DNA of 64,000 nt from CAIYXB01 sp038146805 (GCA_038146805.1 JAYQSH010000005.1:868001-932000); one strand, 5' to 3'; counted from the stretch's first letter, positions 34,781-44,849 are shown. Numbers and translations: made by a program. Notes: a model not told the origin generated them from the letters alone.

Positions 34781-35083
34781 ATGAAAAACGCACTTACTAA
34801 CCTACATAAACAATTGGGCGGTGAAAATTCATTGATCAATAATATTCGTGAAAAAGTTGGGCAAATTAGTGAAAAAATATCAGAACATTTCCCTGATATT
34901 TTGACACAAGCGAATGCTATTGGTCAGAACCTTCATCTAAAAAAATTAAAAAGCAAAGTCATGCAAAGGCTAGAAAAAAAACGTAAAAAGTTTGGACTTG
35001 CATTAGAGAAATTAGGTTGGGGAAAACTAGCCGCACTTTTAGAAGCTGCATTTTGCGGTGAAAAATTAGACCTTTGGGTTTAA
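34781..35083 (+). CDS. Hypothetical helical protein
   Basis: 100 aa from ATG 34781. A longer frame from 34721 would add an atypical hydrophobic leader with no ribosome site. Amphipathic helices with a very basic centre (KLKSKVMQRLEKKRKKFG) and a hydrophobic C-terminal part. No family recognised. It ends 13 bases before the convergent glmU stop. Confidence 0.5.
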   Translation: MKNALTNLHKQLGGENSLINNIREKVGQISEKISEHFPDILTQANAIGQNLHLKKLKSKVMQRLEKKRKKFGLALEKLGWGKLAALLEAAFCGEKLDLWV

Positions 35084-35096
35084 AGAAATTTTTAAA

Positions 35097-36458
35097 TTAA
35101 TTTTTACGAGTTGGACTTAAATTTTCTTGCTTAGCTCTTGCTATAGCTAGGTTGTTTGCTGGAACATCTTTGGTAATCACTGAACCAGCACCAATAGTTG
35201 CACCCGCGCCAATATCAACTGGAGAAACCAATACAGAATTTGCTCCGGTAGAGGCATCGCTATGAATTACAGTCTCAGCTTTTTTACCGGTTCTATGATT
35301 GTAGTTAGCAATCACAGTACCAGCACCAATGTTGACATTGTTTTTGATTTTGCTATCACCAATATAACTTAAATGTGCGGCATTTGATTTTTCGCCAAAG
35401 CTTGAATTTTTCACTTCAACAAAACTACCAACTTTACATTGATTGCTGATGTCTGAACCTGCACGAATATGTGCAAAAGGTCCAACGTTAGAGTTTTCGC
35501 CAATTGTACTTCTTGAGATATGTGAGTGGATCACAGTTGAGTTTGCACCAATTTCTGCTGGTCCAAAAATCGAACAATGCGGTCCTATTTGACAACCTTC
35601 TCCTATGACTACTCGTCTTTGTATATAAGTACCCGGATAAATTATTGTATCTTTGCCGATATCAACATCGGGGCTGATCATGGTGTTTAGTGGATCAACT
35701 ATAGTCACACCATTTTGCATGAGTTGCTCGATGTTTGCTTCGTTTTTGAGTTTCCATATTAGCGCCAAATCTTCTCTGGTATTGATTCCTAAAATTTCAT
35801 AAGGGTTTTCTAGGCTGTAAGTTTGGCAGGCAAGTCCTTGAGTATAAGACCAAGAAACAAGGTCTGTTAAATAGTATTCTTCTTGGGCATTGTTGTTGCT
35901 AAGTTTTTTTAAGCCGGGTGCAATTGTTTGCCAATCAAAAAGATAGACACCAGCATTGATTTCTTTAATTGATTTTTCAACCTCTGAACAATCTTTTTCT
36001 TCTTTGATTGCCATAATCTCTGAGCCCTTGCGAATCACTCTGCCATAGCCAAAGGGTTTTTCCAAATTAGAACTCAAAAAAGAAAAGTCTAAGAGATTTG
36101 TTTCATGATTTTGAATTAGCTTGTTGATTGTTTCAGATTCAATTAATGGAGAGTCTCCATTTAAAACTAAAACATTACCTTCGTAATCTTCAAGTGATTT
36201 TGCCGCTATTTGTAAGGCATGCCCTGTGCCTAACTGCTCCTCTTGAATAATAGTGCTAACTGGGTATGCGTGTAAAAAATCTTCAACTTCTTTTGCTTTG
36301 TAACCGCAAATAACTATGATTTCTTCTAAGTCAACTTCGGCAAGTGTATCTAGTACCCATGCTAATACAGGTTTGTCGAAAATTCTATGTAAAACTTTTG
36401 GTTTTGGGGATTTTAATCTTGAACCTCGTCCGGCTGCAAGAACTATTGCTCTAGTCAT
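35097..36458 (-). CDS. glmU: Bifunctional GlcNAc-1-P uridyltransferase / GlcN-1-P acetyltransferase
   Basis: Makes UDP-GlcNAc for peptidoglycan and other glycans. 453 aa. N-terminal pyrophosphorylase domain with LAAGRGSRLKSPKPKVLH (residues 7-24) and the Asp in LVLNGDSPL. C-terminal left-handed beta-helix of hexapeptide repeats from about 245, with the acetyl-transfer region AHIRAGSDISN...HLSYIGDSKI and IANYNHRTGKKA. Full length and intact. Confidence 0.98.
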   Translation of the reverse strand: MTRAIVLAAGRGSRLKSPKPKVLHRIFDKPVLAWVLDTLAEVDLEEIIVICGYKAKEVEDFLHAYPVSTIIQEEQLGTGHALQIAAKSLEDYEGNVLVLNGDSPLIESETINKLIQNHETNLLDFSFLSSNLEKPFGYGRVIRKGSEIMAIKEEKDCSEVEKSIKEINAGVYLFDWQTIAPGLKKLSNNNAQEEYYLTDLVSWSYTQGLACQTYSLENPYEILGINTREDLALIWKLKNEANIEQLMQNGVTIVDPLNTMISPDVDIGKDTIIYPGTYIQRRVVIGEGCQIGPHCSIFGPAEIGANSTVIHSHISRSTIGENSNVGPFAHIRAGSDISNQCKVGSFVEVKNSSFGEKSNAAHLSYIGDSKIKNNVNIGAGTVIANYNHRTGKKAETVIHSDASTGANSVLVSPVDIGAGATIGAGSVITKDVPANNLAIARAKQENLSPTRKN

Positions 36459-36539
36459 AATGATAATGATATCAAGCTTTGCCCTAAGATTCCGATATAA
36501 TTGAAAAGCCGATAATTGTAAATACTTTACTTAATAAAG

Positions 36540-36815
36540 ATTTAATCTCGTAAAGACTGGACAGCCCTGCCCATGGCTGTTAGTATAGATAGAACATACA
36601 AAAAACGTTAACCCTTAACGTGTAATTCACATCTTTCCAAGTTTCTGTATCAAACTTGGTTTCAAAAAAAGAAAATCCTTTTGTTGAGTAAAAAGTAGTT
36701 TTAGACAGCTAGTTATTTTTTGTCCCGTAACCGTTCCTAATTGGCTGTCTTGTTTTGAAAAAAATTAACAAGCTCTCGGTGTTCATCTGAGACTAAGAGA
36801 GTTTGTTGTTTTTGT
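36540..36815 (+). ncRNA. Candidate structured leader or small RNA with five hairpins
   Basis: The 368 bases between glmU and the next gene hold a row of perfect or near-perfect stems: ACAGCC/GGCTGT (36561/36575), ACGTTAA/TTAACGT (36605/36615), CCAAGTTT/AAACTTGG (36637/36652), AGACAGC/GCTGTCT (36703/36744), and AACAAgCTCTC/GAGAGtTTGTT (36767/36797) followed by gttttt. The last looks like a terminator just before the ribosome site of the next gene, so attenuation or an independent RNA are both possible. It matches no riboswitch or RNA class I recognise. Confidence 0.4.
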
Positions 36816-36826
36816 TAGGAGATAGA

Positions 36827-37012
36827 ATGATGGAACCACTTGCGATATCTGCTGGATTATATGCATTATTTTCTTGTGCACAATCTGGTGTAAAACATTG
36901 TGCTTCTAATATTTCACAACGTGTTGCTAGGCAAGCTTCTAAAATCCCACTACTTCAAAACAGTAGAAGCAATACTCAGAGCTTTCTTAGAGATTTATCA
37001 GCACCTTGTTAA
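36827..37012 (+). CDS. Small hypothetical protein behind the structured leader
   Basis: 61 aa from ATG 36827, with taggagat 8 bases upstream. A short hydrophobic N-terminal segment (AISAGLYALFSCA) with no clear cleavage site is followed by a basic, Ser/Gln-rich part and a C-terminal Cys. No family recognised. Its interest is mainly the structured region before it. Confidence 0.5.
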   Translation: MMEPLAISAGLYALFSCAQSGVKHCASNISQRVARQASKIPLLQNSRSNTQSFLRDLSAPC

Positions 37013-37029
37013 TAACTTCTATCTTTTTA

Positions 37030-38874
37030 CTAAGCGGCTTGTTGATTTAAGAAAATTTCTTTAGTAACGTCTTCTTCTTTTAATCTATCTTTTGATAAGG
37101 TTACAACTTTATCTCTGTCAGATTGTCTTTCTTCTGGACTTCTGCTGTCTGCAGGATTAATAACTGCATCATCATCATCTTCTTCTATTGAAGGTAGAGG
37201 TGCATTTAATTTTTGGTAAAGTTGGTGTTCTTGGTTCCAAACAATTTTAAAACCTCTACTTAATTCTTTGGCTTCAATTTGCGCTACACGTTGGCGTTGT
37301 TCTTCTGTGAGTGTGGCTTTTTCTTCTTGAGTGCCATGTGTTGGAGCTTTAAAGCCATATTTTTTCTCAAAATCAATTCTTCTGTTTACAGATTTTAGTG
37401 TCCATAAATCAATTTTGTTTTTGATGTCTGATTGATTAGAACAATCTTTAAATAAAGTCGGAATATCTGTAACTAAGCTTAATGTTTCTTTGCAGAGTAA
37501 AGCAAAGGTTGGTAAAACTCCTTTGGTGAATTTTTTGTCAAGTTCTGGATTTAATTTAATTGTTTCATCGTTACCAATATCAGCGTCGTACATGTTTTTA
37601 ATATTTGGGTTAAACATGCCACCTAGTAGTTTTGAGTAAACGTTTTTACTTAGAAATCTATACAATGGTCTTAACAACTCTCGAATATTTTCTGTTACTT
37701 TAAGCCACATTCTTTGACCCAAAATTTTCCATTCATCACTTAAGCGATCACCTTTAGCGAAGTTCACCAAGCCAGAAGACAAAAATGTTGCTGGAATTTC
37801 AGAAATCATTCTTGCAAAAATCCCTAAAATCGCTCCATTCATTGGAATATATTTAGACACTAAAGCCCCTAAGTTATCACTTGTATATTGTACTAATGGC
37901 ACGAGTGTCTTTTCTTGGACTGCGGCATCATAGCATTTATCAAAGTTGGCACCGCCTTTGATATGTGCACCAACACCATTATGTAAAATAGTTGTGTTTA
38001 ATCTAAAAAGTGTTGTCAATATTGTGTTAACGGTTGCTCTTAAAGGAGTTTTCACTAGATCAGATCCAGTTGCTTTTGTATGTCTTGGTAAAAATGCTGT
38101 CCCTGTTAAAAAAGCCACCGCAGTCAAAATTAGACGTTTAATTTGAACTTTTGGATTGTTTTTAATTCCTATAACATTGCCCTTACCATCTTTAGCTATT
38201 TTTTGATCTAAAATTTTATTGCCATTAGCGTCTAGAAGCTCTTTGGCAGCTGTTACTCCTAAGAGTTTTTCAAAAACATAATTAAGTTTAGGCTGTATAT
38301 TTGCTTCAAAAAACTCACTCAAGTTTTTAACCCATTTTACAAATGGTTGTTTTAAAATTTCTTCACGATTTTTCTTTTCTTCTTCACTCATGTTTTTTGA
38401 GGCAGAATTAGCGTTCACGTTTTCGCTACTAGTTGCAGCTCTAAAAAATAAAACAGAGGGAGTTGCAAAAATTTGTGATGAAATTTCTGGAGGTAAAAAG
38501 CTTAAAGTCCTCACTGCAAAAGAGTTTATGTAGTCTGTAAATAATCTTGAAGGTCCAGAATCAACTAATGTTGAGTATAAAACTTGTTCCCATGTTTGGT
38601 TTTTGTCTTTTAGAACACCTTTTAAGACATCTGTTAATAAAGAGCCTGTCATTAATTTGGCAATGTTTTTTACGGCATCAGAAAACATTCCAAACAAAAA
38701 GCGCTCCTCATATACATTGGAAGCGCTTTTTGGTTCAGTAGATTTTTTATTTTGGGCAACAGAACTATTGGGCCCGTTTTGCTTTTCATGAGTAGCAGAC
38801 CCTGAAGTGCCAGTGGCATATTCATTATGAGATTTAATTGTGGTCACCGTAACGTATCCACTATAATCATACAA
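37030..38874 (-). CDS. Large hypothetical protein
   Basis: 614 aa. The N-terminal 55 residues are polar and low complexity (Ser, Thr, Gly, Lys). The rest is helical with several moderately hydrophobic stretches (residues about 250-270, RLILTAVAFLTGTAFLP; about 320-345) that could be membrane associated. The C-terminus is charged with an acidic EEDDDD patch. No signal peptide and no domain recognised. Frame is long and uninterrupted, so it is certainly coding. Possibly lineage specific. Confidence 0.7.
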   Translation of the reverse strand: MYDYSGYVTVTTIKSHNEYATGTSGSATHEKQNGPNSSVAQNKKSTEPKSASNVYEERFLFGMFSDAVKNIAKLMTGSLLTDVLKGVLKDKNQTWEQVLYSTLVDSGPSRLFTDYINSFAVRTLSFLPPEISSQIFATPSVLFFRAATSSENVNANSASKNMSEEEKKNREEILKQPFVKWVKNLSEFFEANIQPKLNYVFEKLLGVTAAKELLDANGNKILDQKIAKDGKGNVIGIKNNPKVQIKRLILTAVAFLTGTAFLPRHTKATGSDLVKTPLRATVNTILTTLFRLNTTILHNGVGAHIKGGANFDKCYDAAVQEKTLVPLVQYTSDNLGALVSKYIPMNGAILGIFARMISEIPATFLSSGLVNFAKGDRLSDEWKILGQRMWLKVTENIRELLRPLYRFLSKNVYSKLLGGMFNPNIKNMYDADIGNDETIKLNPELDKKFTKGVLPTFALLCKETLSLVTDIPTLFKDCSNQSDIKNKIDLWTLKSVNRRIDFEKKYGFKAPTHGTQEEKATLTEEQRQRVAQIEAKELSRGFKIVWNQEHQLYQKLNAPLPSIEEDDDDAVINPADSRSPEERQSDRDKVVTLSKDRLKEEDVTKEIFLNQQAA

Positions 38875-38928
38875 AAAACTGTTGATTATTGCTAATGTGT
38901 AATACTTAAATAATGTTAATAAATCTGC

Positions 38929-39810
38929 TTAAAAGTGTTGAAATTCAAGGCTTTTATCTATTTGAATCTTATTTGTATTGTCGTATAACCCTTGCTTCTT
39001 ATCTTTCTGGGTAAATACCCCTATTTTTTTGAAGTTTTGCGGACAATCTGAAAAAATTCCAACTAGTTCGTAGTCTTCTCCACCATAAAGAGCCTGCTCT
39101 AAACTGATATGTTCATCTTTTGGAATTAATGCTGATTCTATTTCAATAAGTCCTTGATTAAGATCAGCCAATTGTAACAATGAAGCTGCTAAACCATCAC
39201 TAGCATCCATCATTGCTCCAAACTTTACTTGACTAGCTTCTTTGAATCGAGGTATTGGTCTTAGATGATATTGCTTGTCTTGGGCAAAAGCTTTATTTGG
39301 GTTATCCAAGAAATTTTTGCTATTACCAAATTTGCCAGTAACACAGACTTGGTATTCTTTGTTTGGCTTGATGTCATCGAGTTTTCTTTTGATTGCTTTT
39401 TGAGCTTGTCCAATTACAGTAACAGACACGGTCGTAAAAGAGTTTTGTGCGCTTAAGTCACCGCCAATGATTTTTGCTTGGCTATGTTCATCAATGCATT
39501 CTTGCATTCCTTGATAAAACTCTTTGACCCATTGTTCTTTGTTGACAATATTTTTATTGAGTGACAGACCGACAAGGACATAAAGAGCTTCGCCGCTCAT
39601 GGCAGCGATATCTGAGAAATTCACAGCTAATGATTTATAACCAATGTCGCTTACACTAAAATAAGTACTGCTGAAATGTGTGTTTTCAACAAAGTTATCC
39701 AAACATAACAAAAATTCTTGTTCTTTTATATTTATAACAGCGCAATCATCGCCAATAAAACTTGGGTCTTTAATTGTGTTGCATATACTTTTTATTAAAA
39801 GATCTTCCAT
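38929..39810 (-). CDS. thiL: Thiamine-monophosphate kinase
   Basis: Phosphorylates thiamine monophosphate to the coenzyme TPP. 293 aa. Seen: FIGDDCAVI with Mg-binding Asp pair, a DNFVENTHF strand (usual TDxxVEGVHF), SLAVNFSDIAAMSG (NxSDxxAMG), GGDLS, MMDASDGL, and late YGGEDYELV. Somewhat divergent at the DNFVEN position. Divergent from coaD with 29 bases between starts. The organism therefore finishes TPP synthesis itself, relevant to the TPP riboswitch at 56.4 kb. Confidence 0.94.
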   Translation of the reverse strand: MEDLLIKSICNTIKDPSFIGDDCAVINIKEQEFLLCLDNFVENTHFSSTYFSVSDIGYKSLAVNFSDIAAMSGEALYVLVGLSLNKNIVNKEQWVKEFYQGMQECIDEHSQAKIIGGDLSAQNSFTTVSVTVIGQAQKAIKRKLDDIKPNKEYQVCVTGKFGNSKNFLDNPNKAFAQDKQYHLRPIPRFKEASQVKFGAMMDASDGLAASLLQLADLNQGLIEIESALIPKDEHISLEQALYGGEDYELVGIFSDCPQNFKKIGVFTQKDKKQGLYDNTNKIQIDKSLEFQHF

Positions 39811-39839
39811 TGTTTAAGTCTTGTATAATTGTATCTGTT

Positions 39840-40313
39840 ATGAAGGCACTTTATCCGGGAAGTTTTGATCCTTTATCTTTGGGACATTTAGATATAATTC
39901 AAAGAGCTGCAAAGATTTTTGATAATGTTACTGTGCTTATTTGTGAGAACAATAAAAAACAAGAACGATTAACGACTGAACAAAGACTTGCTTTAGTTAA
40001 AGTCGCTGTTCAAGATCTTGAAAATGTTGATGTGCAGGTATTTAAAGGGCTTACTGTAGATTATGCTCGTGAAAATTCTTATGATTGTCTCTTGCGTGGT
40101 ATGCGCGGCGCGGCAGATTTTGAGTTAGAGCTTGAAATGTCACAAATCAATAATTTTTTGTCGGGTGGTATTGAAACTGTGTTTTTGATGACAAGTCCGG
40201 AGCATTCTTTTATAAGATCAAGTAGGGTTTGGGAAATTTTGGAGTTTGGTGATGCTATTGATAATTTGGTGCCGAAGAACGTTGCAGAATTTCTTTTGAA
40301 AAATTATCGATAA
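39840..40313 (+). CDS. coaD: Phosphopantetheine adenylyltransferase
   Basis: Penultimate step of coenzyme A synthesis. 157 aa, normal. MKALYPGSFDPLSLGHLDII carries the nucleotidyltransferase (T/H)xGH motif; GLTVDYAREN, LLRGMRGAADFELELEM and HSFIRSSRVWE complete the signature. ATG 39840 is chosen because MKALYPGSFDP is the family N-terminus; a frame from 39774 would overlap thiL. TATAAT at 39824-39829 leaves 10 bases before the ATG. Confidence 0.97.
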   Translation: MKALYPGSFDPLSLGHLDIIQRAAKIFDNVTVLICENNKKQERLTTEQRLALVKVAVQDLENVDVQVFKGLTVDYARENSYDCLLRGMRGAADFELELEMSQINNFLSGGIETVFLMTSPEHSFIRSSRVWEILEFGDAIDNLVPKNVAEFLLKNYR

Positions 40314-40401
40314 AGTACTTGCAAAGATTTAAACTCAGTAATACTATTAAATATAATAGAGCAGTCGCAAATCTAATTATTCGACTTGAAAGGAAAGAAC
40401 A

Positions 40402-41013
40402 TTGAGTATATATGACAAGATAGATGAAATTGGTGAGTACATTCAAAAGGCAAAAGTTGTACCTGTACTTAATCAAAAATTATTAGATGTTAACTATCTA
40501 ATGCGAGCTCTAGAAGAGTTATATGCATCGATTCCTTCTGAAATTAAAGAAGCCAATGAAAGTAGAAAGCAATTAAAACAACAAGAAGAGCAGATGCAAA
40601 GTGATGCTAAAGCTCTAAAAGAAAAAACAAATCAAGAGTGTGAGCAAATGTTAGAGATGGCACGCAAAGAAGCTCAGAGATTGATTGATGAAGATGAAGT
40701 AAAACAAGAAGCACTTGAGTATGCAAAATCTATGCACGCGGAAACAGTTGCTGAAATAGAAGAAATGAAGTCTCAAGCGATTGCCGAAATTGAACATCTT
40801 CGAAAAGAGACTCTAGAAAAAGCTCGTGATTTTGAAGAAAAAGCATTTGAAAAAGCTAAAGAAATAAAAATGAATGCAGATAGATATGCTGAAGAAGTTT
40901 TAGATCATATTGATGAAACTATTACTCAGTTACAAGGTGCAGCCCGCAGTTCGAGACGTTTTATGGTTGAGCATTCGGAGCAAGATATTTTAAAGAAAGT
41001 TTCTTTGAATTAA
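40402..41013 (+). CDS. Coiled-coil protein, DivIVA-like or ATPase-b-like
   Basis: 203 aa. TTG start with gaaaggaaagaac as ribosome site. Residues about 45-185 form one long charged coiled coil (Glu/Lys/Ala rich; EAQRLIDEDEVKQEAL, KAFEKAKEIKMNADRYAEEVLDHIDETI). The N-terminal 40 residues (YDKIDEIGEYIQKAKVVPV) resemble the start of cyanobacterial DivIVA-family proteins. Coiled coils mimic many families, so the assignment is weak. It could act in cell division or as a structural scaffold. Confidence 0.6.
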   Translation: MSIYDKIDEIGEYIQKAKVVPVLNQKLLDVNYLMRALEELYASIPSEIKEANESRKQLKQQEEQMQSDAKALKEKTNQECEQMLEMARKEAQRLIDEDEVKQEALEYAKSMHAETVAEIEEMKSQAIAEIEHLRKETLEKARDFEEKAFEKAKEIKMNADRYAEEVLDHIDETITQLQGAARSSRRFMVEHSEQDILKKVSLN

Positions 41014-41284
41014 ATTAGTTGTTGTTAACAACAGCTAGAATAAAGCAATGAGCCTAGAGTAATTTTTCTACTTTTACTGTTGTTTTTCGTTAATACATTT
41101 TGGCTTTTGAGTGCCCAAAAAGGCTGAGTTTACTAGTTGTAAATTGTGATTTTGAGGCACCAGAGTAACGCAGTTATTGGGATTTGTTAACAGTACCTAA
41201 ATATTTATTGTTTTCAGTATTCTTTTTTGATTTATTTGCTAATATTTCTTAAGTAGAGTAGTAATGCTCTGCAAACACTTCGTT

Positions 41285-41359
41285 GCGGAAGTGGCTCAGT
41301 GGTAGAGCATTTCCTTGCCAAGGAAAGGGTCGCGAGTTCGAATCTCGTCTTCCGCTCCA
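41285..41359 (+). tRNA. tRNA-Gly (anticodon GCC)
   Basis: Acceptor gcggaag/cttccgc, D stem gctc/gagc, anticodon stem tttcc/ggaaa with loop ttgccaa (GCC), T arm gcgag-ttcgaat-ctcgt (last pair G-T), discriminator T, CCA encoded. The 270 bases before it show no gene. Confidence 0.96.
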
Positions 41360-41372
41360 TTAAATTCTAAAA

Positions 41373-41402
41373 AGAAAAATACCCGTTAAGGGTATTTTTC
41401 TT
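41373..41402 (+). terminator. Hairpin terminator after tRNA-Gly
   Basis: AAGAAAAATACCC, loop gttaa, GGGTATTTTTCTT. A perfect 13-bp stem with the T-run inside the 3' arm. Confidence 0.85.
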
Positions 41403-41465
41403 GATAGAGATAAGAGACTTTTTATATTGATTTATATTTGTTTTGAAAGGACTTTAATAATTAGC

Positions 41466-41873
41466 TTAGTCATCGTCATCGTCGTCATCATCGTCGTCAT
41501 CATCGTCGTCATCATCGTCGTCATCATCATCGATATCAGATTTCTTACGGTCAAACGACAAAGATCCTGTCTCAGCTAAAGTGATTGAATCATAACTATT
41601 AAGAGTAAAGAGTTTTTTACTTTGTTTCACAATTACAAGTGGAGTATCAACGCTCACAGTGATAGATTTACCTCTACCAATTAGGTTGGTTGAGTTTACC
41701 AAACTTAAATCAGATAAAAGATATTGACTTAAGACTTTACCATCTTTAGATAAAGAATAGACATATGTTTCGCCTATTGCAAATTTTGTATCCTTAGATG
41801 AACCTCTTTTTGCATTAGTGCTCAGCGTACCTAAGTTAAGTAAAAGGCATAAAATTAAAAAAATATTTTTCAT
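41466..41873 (-). CDS. Secreted protein ending in 21 aspartates
   Basis: 135 aa from ATG 41873 (ribosome site ggagatcaat). Signal peptide MKNIFLILCLLLNLGTLSTNA. The mature part is about 90 residues, beta-rich (TYVYSLSKDGKVLSQYLLSD). The last 21 codons before the stop are all GAT or GAC (41469-41531), giving an unbroken C-terminal poly-Asp tail. The mixed codon pattern (GATGAC units) could change length by slippage. A tail like this could bind calcium or basic surfaces. No family recognised. Confidence 0.7.
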   Translation of the reverse strand: MKNIFLILCLLLNLGTLSTNAKRGSSKDTKFAIGETYVYSLSKDGKVLSQYLLSDLSLVNSTNLIGRGKSITVSVDTPLVIVKQSKKLFTLNSYDSITLAETGSLSFDRKKSDIDDDDDDDDDDDDDDDDDDDDD

Positions 41874-41974
41874 ATTGATCTCCAGAATAAAAGTATAACA
41901 CTGCACCAATGTCAGTTTCTTACTTCCTTTGGCGACACGTCTAATATTTATATGAGCTATTATTAGAGTTAAGA

Positions 41975-43490
41975 ATGTTAAAACGTTATTTCCATTATAT
42001 TTTCCCGATATTAATTGTATTTACTTCAGCTTATTTGTTTTTAAGTTATCAAATAGCAGATTATACTCTTTTAGATTTGGACGAACCTAGATACCCAAAA
42101 GCTGCTCGCGAGATGATTGAAGCTGGGCAATATATTTTACCTATGACCAATGGTAAATTTTTATTTGCTAAACCAATTTTAATTTATTGGGCGCAAATTT
42201 TATCCTTCAAAACTTTTGGTATTACTGAGTTTGCCGCAAGGTTACCATCGGTACTCGCAGCTTCGTTCACTATCGTAATGAGCTATATTTTTTCACGAAT
42301 TCTCAAAATATCTTGGTTTTTGCCTGTGATTCTTGCTTGTTCTGTAGAGTTCTTTGTCATTGCTCGACTTTCAATTGCTGATATGCTCTTAAATTTTTTA
42401 TTATTAGCGTACTCGCTTTATATTATTTAATTGCTGAAAATTTTATTGATAAAAAGTTTTTTTTACTGCTAGTTTTTTTTGCTTCAATGGGTTTCTTAGC
42501 AAAAGGACCACTTGCTATTTTTGTACCTGGCTTAGTGATTGCTACTTATAGTTTAGCAAAACATATTTTTAAAATTACTAATTTGAAAATATGCTAACCA
42601 TATTGAACAATAATTTGAAACTTCTCTTTTGGATGTTTTTGATTTTTTTGTTTGTTGGGCTTGGTTGGTATGTAGTTGCTCATAATGCAAGTTCTGGTGA
42701 GTTTACCAAGCAGTTTTTTCTTACTGAAAATTTACAAAGGTTTACTTCAACTCTTTCAGGGCATAAACATGAGTGGTATTTTTATATTTTAGTTATGCTT
42801 GTTGGTTTTTTACCTTGGAGTATTTTTATTCCAAGCTATTTGATCAATTTAAAAGCTAACCTTGAACTGAATTTTAAGATTAAACTTTTTGCTTTTTCTT
42901 GGATACTTTCTTGCTTATTATTTTTTTCGTCTTCAGGTACTAAACTTTACAACTATATTTTTTCAGTCTTTTTTCCCTTAGCTCTTTTACTTGCTCTTTG
43001 GCTTCATGAAAAATCAAGAAAAAAGAAATTTTTTTACTAGCCTAATACTTTTGTTTTATCTATTAGTTTCTTCTTTACAGAGACAGTGCAAACATTGTTG
43101 AAGCCAGGCTCTATTTTGTTGTCTTTTCTTACTAGTGCGAATTTGGTTACTGCTTTTGTTGCCTTATTAGTTTTGATGTTTGTTGGGCTTTTGCCGTTTT
43201 CACAAAAAAATATTTTATAGTTTTTCTAGCTTGCTAATTTATTTATTTTGTTTTTCTGTAACAAATTTTTTAAGACCTTATGCAAATTTCAAAACAGGAG
43301 GGATACAAAGATTTGTTACAAAAATACCAAATACTTATAATTTATATTCATTAGATATGGATAGACCAAGCTTGGGATATTATGCAAATAAATATGTAAC
43401 CATTATCAAAAAAAAGAAGCTAAAAAAAATAAGTTTGCAAAATGAAAAATTTTGTATTTTAGCTAAAAAAATGCAAAACACTTTTTAGAG
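41975..43490 (+). pseudogene. Broken ArnT/PMT-type glycosyltransferase
   Basis: Fragments of one membrane glycosyltransferase in shifting frames. 41975-42430 holds LLDLDEPRYPKAAREMIEAG and TNGKFLFAKPILIYWAQIL, the family's acidic motif and KP motif, then FAARLPSVLAASF. After the stop the frame continues without one (42419-42597: YYLIAENF...FLAKGPLAIF), then 42591-43040, then 43180-43488 (TKIPNTYNLYSLDMDRPSLGYYANKYV, the C-terminal domain). At least three shifts are needed. The gene would be about 510 aa if intact. Either decayed or a badly sequenced stretch; the gene at 17252 is an intact relative. Confidence 0.8.
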
Positions 43491-43900
43491 CAACAAAAGT
43501 CATTAATCTTACGTGATCAAGATTTGTCTTATGTCTTTTTCTGCAGCTTACCTGCAATTACATCCACATCCATTTGAGCAGCCAGGTACTCTAAATCTTG
43601 GATCAATAATTTCTCCGTTTTCAGATTTTCTTATTTGGGCATTATTTGGGCATTGAATTTTACTTATTGAGTATCATTTTTTAGTGCCTTTTTGTTTCAT
43701 TATTTCTTTTGTTGATTTTTATTTCTTTAAAGTCTCTTGAATCTGTTGCCAATTTTACAAGTTTCTTTAAATCTTTTTGGAATCAAAATTTTTGGGTTGT
43801 TGGGTTTGTTTGTGTAGTATTTGTCATAATGTTTTTTCTATAACAAATTTTAATTAAAAACCGGTTAAGGATTTGCTAGAAATACAATAGAAATCAAAAA
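43491..43900 (+). other. Intergenic stretch with possible remnant of a membrane protein
   Basis: No intact gene. A frame opening with ATG at about 43530 reads MSFSAAYLQLHPHPFEQPG and continues as a hydrophobic sequence broken by several stops. Hydrophobic translations are also expected by chance in such AT-rich DNA, so remnant status is uncertain. Confidence 0.35.
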
Positions 43901-44849
43901 TGTATCCTTTTTACTATAGTTTGAAAGATTATTTAAAAAAACGTTTTGCTGAGCGTGTGCAGCGCGTAACACTTGAGCGGTTTTACTTGTCCGAATATTG
44001 ATGGCTCAAAATCTGTCGGTGGTTGTACTTTTTGTACTGATGATGGTTCTTCTTCTGGTGCACAAAATGCTTCGCATACAATTAAAAATCAATTATTAGA
44101 GGGTATCAAAAAACAATCTTTGAGATTTAGATGTAAAAAATTTATTGCTTACTTTCAATCTTTTACAAATACTTATGCAGATATCGACTATTTAAGAACT
44201 TTATATGATCAAGCAATAGATCACCCACAAGTGGTCGTACTGTCTATTGGCACCCGACCTGATTGTGTCGCTGACGATGTTCTAGATTTGTTTGAAGAAT
44301 ACACAAAAAAAGGTATTGAAGTTTGGATTGATATTGGTGTACAAAGTTCTCATAATCAAACACTAGAAAAAATCAATAGAGCTCATAGTTATGAAGACTA
44401 CGTGATGCCGCAAACCGTATCAGTGCTAGACAAAATCCTTTACTGAGAATCTGTACTCATGTAATTATTGGTCTTCCGGGCGAAACTAAGGAGATGATTT
44501 GGCAAACTGCAGAAGCACTTTCAAAAACACCAGTGCAAGATTTAAAAATACATCAACTTTGTATTTTTAAAAATACTGCTATGGAAATTGACTATTTAAA
44601 TGGTGATATTGATGTTTATTCAAAAGAAGAATATATAGAAATTTTAGCGGGCTTTATTGCTCGTCTCAGACCTGATATTGCTATTCAAAGAGTTATGGGA
44701 GAGGGTAAAATCGGTGAACTAATTGCGCCAACTTGGGCTGATCATGGCTTAAAAACAAATTTTTAGAGGATTTGTTTAAGTATTTAGAGGCAAATAATAT
44801 CAAACAGGGTTCTGGTTTTAATTCAAATTTAAAAATGGTGTTTGAATGA
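43901..44849 (+). pseudogene. Broken radical SAM protein of the YhcC (TIGR01212) family
   Basis: Pieces in order: ATG 43901 MYPFYYSLKDYLKKRFAERVQ..., then after a one-base shift near 43975 the GFTCPNIDGSKSVGGCTFC Fe-S segment, then a shift near 44402 (DYV to DAANRISARQNPLL), ICTHVIIGLPGETKEM, and a third shift near 44755 before LEDLFKYLEANNIKQGSGFNSNLK. All conserved blocks can be read, so loss is recent or the sequence has errors. Intact length would be about 315 aa. A tiny overlapping frame (44842-44952, TTG start) follows and is not recognised. Confidence 0.8.

Noticed and set aside
36771..36800. ctgaga near 36788 as a TPP-switch block
   Set aside because: The other conserved blocks (GGGGUGC, UGAACCUG) are absent, unlike at 56341-56424.
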